A stretch of 24,002 nucleotides of DNA from a virus, in the IMG/VR virus record IMGVR_UViG_3300033571_015231, positions 1 to 24,002 of that record, one strand, 5' to 3'. The translations under genes were made by a program, and so were the position numbers. Every line of letters starts with the position of its first letter. Position 1 is the stretch's first letter. Below the pieces are notes generated by a model, which had not been told where the DNA came from, did no database searches, and worked only from the letters and a program-made list of their open reading frames with translations. Positions 14,366 through 20,083 of the stretch are shown one piece after another.

Positions 14366-14418
14366 TTTTTAGTGAATAAATACTTAATTATTTTTGCGAC
14401 GCAACTCGTGTAAATAAA

Positions 14419-15429
14419 ATGGCTATAAAACTCGTTGATGCGGTTAAGTACTATAAAGAACTTCCGCATCAGCGAGAAGCCTGGGAATGGCTACAAGAAC
14501 AGTTAACGCCTGACCAGCTTTCCGAGTTTGCCGTCAAGTATCGCACTGAACCAAAACCAGTTTCTAAAACAGAAAACACCTGGGACGGTGTTTATAAAGT
14601 CGCCAAGGAAGCTGGCGCAGTATTTCCTGAAGTTGTTTCAGCGCAATGGGCACTGGAATCTGGCTGGGGTAAACATTTTTCTGGTACCTGGAACGCGTTT
14701 GGATTAAAAGGATCTGGCACCAGTGTTAATACTCAAGAGTTTATAAACGGTAAATGGATTACGATCAAGGCAGGTTTTATTGACTTCCCCGATTTAGAAA
14801 GCTGTATTCATTATTTAGTTGATCGTTGGTACAAAGACTTTGGTCGCTTTAAAGGTGTCAATAGGGCAAAAACACGGAATGAATGTTGCCAATTATTGGT
14901 AAAAGAAGGGTACGCAACTGATCCTGAATACAGTACAAAATTAATGCAGATCCTTGACAGGCAACTTGGTACAGCGGGCAACATTCCCAAAGAAAAACCG
15001 GCCAAGCCTAAATTCAATCCCTGGAGCCCGTTCACATTTAAAGTGACGCCCAATATTACGTACGGCGAACTAACTCTCAACCAAGAAGCGCGGCGTTTTA
15101 CCAAGCAGTATCAATGCGATACAGCACTAGAAATTTGCCAGTTCCTTGAAAAGGTACGTAGTGCATTTGGTAATAAGCCTCTAATTATCACCAGCGCTGC
15201 ACGACCTGAACCCATTAATACCCAAGTTGGCGGTGCTAAAAATAGTGAGCACACCTATGACGCACCATCTAAAGGAGCTGTTGATTTTTATATCGAGGGT
15301 GCCAATATTTATGTCGTACAAGATTGGTGCAATAAAAACTGGCCATACTCATTGGGTTATGGTGCACTGAAAGGTTTTATTCATATTGGAATACGAGAAG
15401 GAAGGCAACGTATCCGCTGGGATTACTGA
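14419..15429 (+). CDS. Two-domain wall hydrolase: GH73 glucosaminidase + M15 peptidase
   Basis: This 336-residue protein has three parts. Residues 10-44 (YYKELPHQREAWEWLQ, then LSEFAVKYR) are a short module also present in the endolysin at 2033. Residues about 54-185 are a glucosaminidase domain with the catalytic Glu80 in QWALESGWGKHF and a WNAFGLKG motif. After a Lys/Pro linker (185-202), residues about 213-336 are an M15-type zinc peptidase, with H278 in SEH, D289 in GAVDF and H322 in FIHIG. It could cut both the glycan and the peptide of peptidoglycan. No signal peptide is seen. Its place after tail genes suggests a tail-associated lysin used at entry, but a lysis role is possible. Confidence 0.9.
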   Translation: MAIKLVDAVKYYKELPHQREAWEWLQEQLTPDQLSEFAVKYRTEPKPVSKTENTWDGVYKVAKEAGAVFPEVVSAQWALESGWGKHFSGTWNAFGLKGSGTSVNTQEFINGKWITIKAGFIDFPDLESCIHYLVDRWYKDFGRFKGVNRAKTRNECCQLLVKEGYATDPEYSTKLMQILDRQLGTAGNIPKEKPAKPKFNPWSPFTFKVTPNITYGELTLNQEARRFTKQYQCDTALEICQFLEKVRSAFGNKPLIITSAARPEPINTQVGGAKNSEHTYDAPSKGAVDFYIEGANIYVVQDWCNKNWPYSLGYGALKGFIHIGIREGRQRIRWDY

Positions 15430-15430
15430 G

Positions 15431-15592
15431 ATGAAAAAATACAGGGAACCACTCATCAGAGTGAATGTTTGCTGGCAAGTTAGAGACGAAAAAAAGTGCG
15501 TAACCCTACCAAAAGAGCAGGCTTACGCAACTAGAGATTGGGTTGAAAGAGAAGGCGGCGTTTGTTTTTGGTTTCAGGCTTTACCTGATTGA
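15431..15592 (+). CDS. Very small hypothetical protein, 53 aa
   Basis: The ATG at 15431 comes one base after the stop of the wall hydrolase. A longer frame starting inside that gene is less likely. The product begins MKKYREPLIRVNVCWQV and ends VCFWFQALPD, with a central CVTLPKEQAYATRDWVE segment. It is compact, with two Cys and three Trp, and I do not recognise it. Its TGA is directly followed by the stop of a convergent gene (TGATCA). Coupled translation with the hydrolase is likely. Confidence 0.55.
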   Translation: MKKYREPLIRVNVCWQVRDEKKCVTLPKEQAYATRDWVEREGGVCFWFQALPD

Positions 15593-15757
15593 TCAACGTT
15601 GCTTGGCGCGACCAACAACCAGAGCAGCAATCTCAATTAACTTATAAAGTTTGCCAACGAGTTTATCGTCGGCAGGTGTTTTGGTCAGAGCGCAAATAGC
15701 AGAAGCTGCTGCATGAATAGCTAAGGCAACTTCCAAATACTGATTAAGGTGTTCCAT
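15593..15757 (-). CDS. Very small conserved phage protein, 54 aa
   Basis: ATG at 15755-15757 runs to TGA at 15593-15595. The product begins MEHLNQYLEVALAIHAAASA and continues LTKTPADDKLVGKLYKLIEI to a basic end. Helical, moderately hydrophobic stretches surround the T-PADD-VGK-YK-IE motif. I remember small cyanophage proteins of this form (ALA.HGAA, TPTPADD..VGKVYKV.E), of unknown function, sometimes suspected to be membrane-active. It is the last gene of the minus-strand run from 17759. Confidence 0.7.
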   Translation of the reverse strand: MEHLNQYLEVALAIHAAASAICALTKTPADDKLVGKLYKLIEIAALVVGRAKQR

Positions 15758-15808
15758 GGCTGATCGATAGATCTATTTACATTCTAAAGGCTTGTGCAAA
15801 AACTTTAT

Positions 15809-15946
15809 TTAGTCTTCATAAATACGACAGCTTCTTTCCCAGGGATTGTTATCGCAGTAAGTTTTGAAAGCTTTGGCAGGACTTGGTGTACCAAGATGAA
15901 AACGTTTGGACAGTCGACAAATAATCCAGTTGTACAAATTAATCAT
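15809..15946 (-). CDS. Very small conserved phage protein, 45 aa
   Basis: The ATG (15944-15946) overlaps the stop of the upstream gene as ATGA, and the gene ends with TAA at 15809-15811. The product MINLYNWIICRLSKRF has a short hydrophobic start. It then has GTPSPAKAFKTYCDNNPW and ends ERSCRIYED. The TP-PA-AF--YC--NPW---C--Y pattern recurs, from memory, in tiny cyanophage proteins of unknown function. The two spaced Cys could bind metal or form a disulphide. The stop/start overlap supports that it is really translated. Confidence 0.7.
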   Translation of the reverse strand: MINLYNWIICRLSKRFHLGTPSPAKAFKTYCDNNPWERSCRIYED

Positions 15947-16683
15947 GGTACCGTTGCAAAGGGCACAAGAAAAGCGGGGAATTTATCATCGGCCTGGTGC
16001 TCACGTTGCCATGCTGTTTCCCATTCAGCTAAAGAATGATCGTGCGCATCTTGACCAACATAGGTTTCTGTATGGTCATTGAGAATAAAATCATCATTCT
16101 CTAACAAGATATAGGCAAAGTTTTCCAGCAGTAAATTAAAATCTCCTGAAACAAACTCAAGAACTACAGCGACTTCGTAGGACAAAGGTTCGTTGCGTGT
16201 TGTCGATACACACAACAAGTAAGTTCCCTGTGGTAATGGGTAATAACGTTCATCTCCTTTATCTAGTCGATTGGGATCAAACGTGTTGTACAGATCTGAC
16301 TGAGCATCCATGACGTGCCCAACATATGGGTTGTACACTTTGCCGTCAATTGTTGTTGTAATACTGTCATCTTGAAAAATTCCACGCCCTTGAATAGGGT
16401 TAAGGTTTAAATCGTAAACGGATGTATTGATGTATTTGGGTCTTATACCTCCTTTGACTACGATGAGCCAAGCCTCTGCTGTGATTGTAAAACTAAACCA
16501 ATGGTTATAAGATCCTCCGCCATAACCACCATTGGAATTTAATGACGTATCTCGACGGCCAATAACCTGGTTTCTTGGCCCCAAGTTTCCTTTTAGATTA
16601 CGAATAGATAATTGACTAAATTGACCCATGTTTAATGGGTTGTTTTGTGTTCGTTGCCGTTGAATATCTGGATTACGGGCCAT
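15943..16683 (-). CDS. Putative virion-associated protein, function unknown
   Basis: This 246-residue protein begins MARNPDIQRQRTQNNPLNMG. It has a Gly-rich turn (NGGYGGGSYNHWFSF), beta-rich central strands, then VYDLNLNPIQGRGIF, YNPYVGHVMDAQSDLYNTFD and RYYPLPQGTYLLCVSTTRNE. The C-terminal region is acidic (YVGQDAHDHSLAEWETAWQR). I associate such proteins with cyanophage virions but cannot name a domain. The beta-rich middle resembles carbohydrate-binding or pre-peptidase C-terminal-type sandwiches, which is weak inference. It is coupled by ATGA to the 45-residue gene downstream. Confidence 0.65.
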   Translation of the reverse strand: MARNPDIQRQRTQNNPLNMGQFSQLSIRNLKGNLGPRNQVIGRRDTSLNSNGGYGGGSYNHWFSFTITAEAWLIVVKGGIRPKYINTSVYDLNLNPIQGRGIFQDDSITTTIDGKVYNPYVGHVMDAQSDLYNTFDPNRLDKGDERYYPLPQGTYLLCVSTTRNEPLSYEVAVVLEFVSGDFNLLLENFAYILLENDDFILNDHTETYVGQDAHDHSLAEWETAWQREHQADDKFPAFLVPFATVP

Positions 16684-16711
16684 TTATTACAGTTGAACCG
16701 ATCAAACTATT

Positions 16712-17374
16712 CTACTCGTTCGGTATTTCTATATTTTCTGGAAACGTAATGGTATTACGAAATGCTTTATTGAATACCAGGGGTTGATCTTTGTTCTTGC
16801 CGTAAGCCATAAGCTTTTCTGCTTTGAACTCAATTTCAAATGGATGGATATCTTCTGGGTAAAACAATTTGTTCCAACTTGAAATTAAATGTAATGGATT
16901 GCCGCACCTTGGATTGCCACATAAATGTGTGACGACCATGTTACCGATGTCGCCCCAGGCACAGTTGTAAATAGCTTTATGAAAGCTTAAGTTTTCAGCC
17001 TTTTGGTGGCTGTAGGCCGACCGGTAGGACGGCATGCAAATACGCTTAGGTGTATAGGGGCCAGGTGATTCGATTGTCCAACACTCATCCGCAGCCCCCT
17101 TGGTGACCTTCTGCCATAGCTTTTGGTACCTGGCTTTGTATTCAACATTGAGGTAGTTGATGTCAAAACCACAGAGGTTTGATTGGATCTTATGGACACA
17201 GTGGTAACACCAGTGACGTTCTTTGTCCCTGATGTGGTGGTTATGCGGGCAAACAAAACCCCGGTAGTAGCCTTTGGTATCAAGCTCCTCGTCGGAGAGA
17301 CCGTCAATACCCGCAACAAAACGAAAGTCTGTTGCTTTGGCTGCCTTGCGTTCAGAACGATGGAGGTTTGCCAT
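16712..17374 (-). CDS. HNH-type homing endonuclease-like protein
   Basis: This 220-residue protein has two Cys/His clusters. The first (about 42-60) is VCPHNHHIRDKERHWCYHC, a treble-clef-like zinc site. The second (about 149-163) is THLCGNPRCGNPLHLI, matching the zinc-binding His-Me endonuclease motif found in homing nucleases of the zf-His_Me type. Between them, SFHKAIYN resembles the HR/HK position of that family. It likely cuts DNA and may be a selfish element or recruited for phage DNA processing. It begins one base after the stop of another HNH-like gene, so the two are co-transcribed. Confidence 0.75.
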   Translation of the reverse strand: MANLHRSERKAAKATDFRFVAGIDGLSDEELDTKGYYRGFVCPHNHHIRDKERHWCYHCVHKIQSNLCGFDINYLNVEYKARYQKLWQKVTKGAADECWTIESPGPYTPKRICMPSYRSAYSHQKAENLSFHKAIYNCAWGDIGNMVVTHLCGNPRCGNPLHLISSWNKLFYPEDIHPFEIEFKAEKLMAYGKNKDQPLVFNKAFRNTITFPENIEIPNE

Positions 17375-17375
17375 C

Positions 17376-17759
17376 TTAGAAAAGGGCAGGTGCGCTGGGA
17401 ATCAGTTGCTCCCCCTTGGGTTTCACAGCGTGTGCGTGACGTTTCTTGTTGAATTTTTGAGTTGGGATTAACGATTTCCTGTTGTCTTTATCAAAATTGC
17501 TGTATTCATGCATGATGTCCAGCTCAATGGGATCTTCTTGCGTTCGCAGGAAATAAACGAGCCGATGCGCCAGGTAAACCGTGTTGTCGATGCAGACCAT
17601 ATAAAAACCCGTCACTTTGTTCAAGCGTCCAGCCTGAGTCCCAGCTTTGTTACAAGCCTTGTCGACCACCCACTCCAAACCACTGGGGTAACGGTCCGAA
17701 AGTTTGATCAGCTCTTGAACCCGCCAGAGGGGTGGCATGGGCTTGCGGTTGCGAGACAC
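17376..17759 (-). CDS. HNH endonuclease-like protein, partly degenerate
   Basis: This 127-residue protein follows the pattern of short phage HNH nucleases: GFYMVCIDNTVYLAHRLVYF (about 51-70, with H65-R66), then DIMHEYSNFDKDNRKSLIP (about 81-99). The usual 'VDHIDGN..NNR..NLR' is changed to IMHEYSNFDKDNRKSLI. The catalytic His and the DNR triad remain, but Asp before His and the downstream Asn are altered. An N-terminal basic/aromatic stretch (MPPLWRVQELIKL) precedes it. It is the first gene after the intergenic region and probably starts the transcript that runs to 15593. Activity is uncertain. Confidence 0.65.
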   Translation of the reverse strand: MSRNRKPMPPLWRVQELIKLSDRYPSGLEWVVDKACNKAGTQAGRLNKVTGFYMVCIDNTVYLAHRLVYFLRTQEDPIELDIMHEYSNFDKDNRKSLIPTQKFNKKRHAHAVKPKGEQLIPSAPALF

Positions 17760-17850
17760 GGTCTGTGAGTTGAGTGTTCTCAGATTTTACGGCGAACCAG
17801 GCGTGGTGTCCAGTGCAGCAGAAAACTAAGAATCGAATAGGATTATTCTA

Positions 17851-17880
17851 TATATAACTTAAATGACGCAGCTTGACCAA
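17851..17880 (-). promoter_or_regulatory. Candidate promoter for the 17759-15593 gene run
   Basis: On the minus strand TTGGTC (17880-17875) and TATATA (17856-17851) are separated by 18 bases. They resemble a sigma-70-type -35/-10 pair. A transcript would start near 17844, about 85 bases before the first gene. The match is approximate and A/T-rich sequence makes chance hits common. Confidence 0.3.
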
Positions 17881-17991
17881 AGTGTACGTACTTTATTTCT
17901 CTTCACCATCCTCCGCACCTTTCAAAACTTACAGTATTTACCTGAAGTGTCATTTACCTATAGGGGGGATATAGCGAGGTGCGATTCTTAG
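17863..17991 (+). CDS. Possible 42-aa open frame in the intergenic region
   Basis: An ATG at 17863 opens a frame to TAG at 17989-17991. The product begins MTQLDQSVRTLFLFTILRTF. There is no ribosome site, no recognised motif, and the neighbours on both sides run the other way. A frame of this size arises by chance fairly often. It overlaps the inner repeat arms, so the region may be structural rather than coding. I list it only so that it can be tested. Confidence 0.15.
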   Translation: MTQLDQSVRTLFLFTILRTFQNLQYLPEVSFTYRGDIARCDS

Positions 17992-18035
17992 TTCTTATGC
18001 ACCGCACCCTAGTCTCAACATGAGACTCCCTCCAT

Positions 18036-18060
18036 AAAAAAAGGGCCGCCGAAGCGACCC
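18036..18060 (-). terminator. Intrinsic terminator of the 22892-18090 operon
   Basis: Read on the minus strand, GGGTCGC (18060-18054), a TTCG tetraloop and GCGGCCC (18049-18043) form a 7-bp stem with one T-G pair, followed by seven T (18042-18036). It lies 30 bp after the stop of the cupin gene, the last gene of the operon. TTCG is a stabilising tetraloop, so this is a textbook terminator. Confidence 0.9.
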
Positions 18061-18089
18061 GTCCCTACATCCACAACGCAAGCTTAGGG

Positions 18090-18431
18090 CTATTTCCGCC
18101 CGTAGTCGTCGCTCTGGCGTGTAATGTCCTCCTCATACAGAAGGGATCCCCTCTGGACCTCAATCAATTTGAGTTCGCAGTTACCGGCCTCCAGGCGATG
18201 CCACTCACCCTGCGGGATATGGGCCGTAATACCGGGGGTTGCAGCGATACTGCTTTCACCCACGGTGATGGTTCCAGAGCCACTAACGACAACCCAGTGT
18301 TCTTCACGGTGTTCATGCTTCTGAAGGCTGAGCCGCTGGTTGGCGTTCACCACCAGCAGCTTTACCTGATACTGCGGACCTGTAAGGATTGTTTCAAACC
18401 ATCCCCAGGGCCTTGTCTCCGAATAGGTCAT
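18090..18431 (-). CDS. Cupin, type II mannose-6-phosphate isomerase domain
   Basis: This 113-residue single-domain protein matches the C-terminal half of ManC-type enzymes. RPWGWFETI lies at 7-15, RLSLQKHEHREEHWVVVSG (about 33-51) supplies His39, His41 and His45, and IPQGEWHRL supplies His78. LIEVQRG and YEEDITR-DDYGR complete the family ending. The domain isomerises mannose-6-phosphate and fructose-6-phosphate. Stand-alone copies occur in phages. No nucleotidyltransferase half is present. Its ATG overlaps the stop of the glycosyltransferase (ATGA), so the two are made together, which suggests a sugar pathway feeding that transferase. The substrate is not decidable from sequence. The terminator lies just downstream. 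Confidence 0.88.
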   Translation of the reverse strand: MTYSETRPWGWFETILTGPQYQVKLLVVNANQRLSLQKHEHREEHWVVVSGSGTITVGESSIAATPGITAHIPQGEWHRLEAGNCELKLIEVQRGSLLYEEDITRQSDDYGRK

Positions 18432-19699
18432 GCTGTAGTAGCGGCTAACTCCTTTTCTTCTTTCTTAGCGCTTTTTTTCTTGCGTTTACTGGTCTTAATT
18501 TGAGGCTCATCCACTTTTGTCAAGACTTCTTGGAACACATCGTTGAAGTCAGCTGCAACCGTATCCCAGTTGAAGCAGACATCAGTGACGCGTTCATAGC
18601 ATGCCTGGGCCACATCATCCAGTTTTTGTCGGTCTTCGTAAAGTTCCGTCAGAATACTGGCCAGATGATTGTCGTCCGGACAAGGCATGATGCGACCAAA
18701 GTTTGTGTCTACATCTGCGTGGAGGTTGCGAATCAGTGGACCGCAGCCTTCAAAGATTTCTTTACAGGAGGTGTGATCCGGCACCACCTGAGCCACACGG
18801 CAGGCAGCATGTTCAAAGTTAACCAAACCCCAACCTTCCCCTTTACAGGTATTAACACCTACGTCGGCAACGTTGTAGATGGTGTTAAGTAGCTCCACAT
18901 CCACGGAGGGACCATGGGGAGTGGGCGTTGTCATGATGATGCGACCGTTGGGATCCAGGCCTTGACGGGTCATTTCCCGGTGGAAGAGGGGCATGATGTC
19001 CCAACCCTGGTCTTTTTGCCCCATGTGCAGGTAGAGCTTGGCGTCTGGTTTATCAACAGCAAATTTGGCGAAGGCGGAAATCGTAAGGTCAATCCGTTTG
19101 CGGAACTGGTTGCGATTCCCGTTGAAGACAATGAAGTCGTCAGGATCCAGGTTGAGTTTTTTTCGTGCTTCTACCTTATCAATGGGGTAGAACTGACCAG
19201 AAGTTACACCGTGAGGGACAACCCAGATTGGTTTTTCAACCCCAGCCTTAATCGTTTCTTCTGCACCGAATTTGGTGTAGCAGATTGCTGCATCCCACTC
19301 ATGCATCGTTTCGGTGAGGCAACCGTACCACCCATAGGAGTCCATGGGGTAGTATCCCACGAACTTAAAGCCGATCTGCTCCTTAAGATCTTTGATTTGA
19401 CTCCACTGGTTGTTAATGATCCAACAGTCGTTGATTGTGAAGATCACATCAGGACGAACACGTTCGGTTACTTCACGAATCCGAGCTTCACCAAAAGGCT
19501 GGTTTTGGTACATGTTGGAGGCGGGGTACATGAAGTACTCCTTTTGCAGCGGTGTGTAATCACCGTGCCAGTTGCACCCCAGCACATGGATTTCGTACTG
19601 ATCTTTCAGGCGGCTCAGCACGTTTTCGGTTACACGAGCAAAGCCAGTGGTTGCAACGATGTCACCAACCCACAGCAGCTTGGGTTTATTTTCAGCCAT
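18428..19699 (-). CDS. Glycosyltransferase, GT-B fold (GT4-like)
   Basis: This 423-residue protein has an N-terminal Rossmann half opening KLLWVGDIVATTGFARVTEN with the glycine-containing acceptor-side loop. The C-terminal donor-binding half includes FNGNRNQFRKRIDL (about 192-205) and NTCKGEGWGLVNFEHAACR (about 283-301). This is the E-x7-E type motif of GT4 enzymes (Glu288 and Glu296). A Lys-rich tail (KTSKRKKKSAKKEEKE, about 400-416) is unusual and may bind nucleic acid or membranes. It transfers a sugar from a nucleotide donor. The target could be a host surface glycan, virion protein or phage DNA, which the sequence does not show. It is coupled by ATGA to the sugar isomerase-type cupin. 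No Shine-Dalgarno is seen. Confidence 0.85.
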   Translation of the reverse strand: MAENKPKLLWVGDIVATTGFARVTENVLSRLKDQYEIHVLGCNWHGDYTPLQKEYFMYPASNMYQNQPFGEARIREVTERVRPDVIFTINDCWIINNQWSQIKDLKEQIGFKFVGYYPMDSYGWYGCLTETMHEWDAAICYTKFGAEETIKAGVEKPIWVVPHGVTSGQFYPIDKVEARKKLNLDPDDFIVFNGNRNQFRKRIDLTISAFAKFAVDKPDAKLYLHMGQKDQGWDIMPLFHREMTRQGLDPNGRIIMTTPTPHGPSVDVELLNTIYNVADVGVNTCKGEGWGLVNFEHAACRVAQVVPDHTSCKEIFEGCGPLIRNLHADVDTNFGRIMPCPDDNHLASILTELYEDRQKLDDVAQACYERVTDVCFNWDTVAADFNDVFQEVLTKVDEPQIKTSKRKKKSAKKEEKELAATTA

Positions 19700-19732
19700 T
19701 TAATTGATTATTGACTGAAAACAGTATACAAA

Positions 19733-20083
19733 TTATCGAGGAGTTATAGAACGTACTAGTTCTTTTTCTTCTGCTTGTTTTGCTTTTAGTTTTATCTTGA
19801 GAAATTCTGCAGCTTTATGGGTATTGGTTGTATCACCACAGGTGTAGAGATCGATAGCTGCATAGCCCAACTCTGGCCAGGAGTGAATAGATGCATGCGA
19901 TTCCGCCAATAAAGCCAGAAGTGTTACCCCTTGCGGTTGAAACTTTTCACCAAAAACACGCAGGATTTTGGCACCCGACATATTGAGAGCTACTTGAAGT
20001 AGCCGCTCAAGTTCGTTGTAGTCATCAAGGAGTTCTTGATCACAGTCATAGAGATCAAGAATCAGGTGCCGCCCGTTGCTCAC
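19733..20083 (-). CDS. speD: S-adenosylmethionine decarboxylase proenzyme
   Basis: This 116-residue protein is of the short prokaryotic (class 1B) type. GRHLILDLYDCD opens it, and LLAESHASIHSWPELGYAAI contains Ser62, the residue that self-cleaves to form the pyruvoyl cofactor, and His67. DLYTCGD contains Cys82. These correspond to Ser63, His68 and Cys83 of the Thermotoga enzyme, so all key residues are present. It makes decarboxylated SAM for spermidine synthesis. Phage copies may sustain polyamines for DNA packaging or host photosynthetic physiology. It starts at GTG overlapping the stop of the primase-helicase gene (GTGA), so it is translated with replication genes. Confidence 0.92.
   Translation of the reverse strand: MSNGRHLILDLYDCDQELLDDYNELERLLQVALNMSGAKILRVFGEKFQPQGVTLLALLAESHASIHSWPELGYAAIDLYTCGDTTNTHKAAEFLKIKLKAKQAEEKELVRSITPR

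Larger units (their letters stand above)
17760..18089. other. 330-bp intergenic region with nested inverted repeats
   Basis: This is the longest stretch without a confident gene. AACTAAGAATCG (17824-17835) is the exact inverse of CGATTCTTAGTT (17982-17993). Inside that pair, TAAATGAC (17860-17867) is the inverse of GTCATTTA (17949-17956), with nearly equal spacers (24 and 25 bases). Local stems lie in each spacer (GAATA/TATTC and CTATA/TATAG) and in the centre (AAAGT/ACTTT at 17879-17894). ATTTACCT occurs twice (17935-17942 and 17952-17959). A 7-bp stem, AGTCTCA/TGAGACT (18011-18027), and a terminator follow. It could be a structured RNA, a replication origin or a control region. Confidence 0.5.

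Noticed and set aside
14366-14418. T4-type late promoter (GAATAAATA) before the wall hydrolase
   Set aside because: The match to TATAAATA is imperfect, the sequence is simply A/T-rich, and no similar element precedes the other late genes.
17956-17970. T7-like phage promoter (CTATAGGGGGGA)
   Set aside because: Only the CTATAGGG core matches and the upstream half does not. It would point away from the genes, which all run on the other strand, and no similar sequence was noticed elsewhere.
18914-19714. 266-codon open frame on the plus strand opposite the glycosyltransferase
   Set aside because: It is fully antisense to a well-supported gene, with no recognisable domain and Cys/His/Val-rich shadow composition. 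It is a by-product of codon bias.
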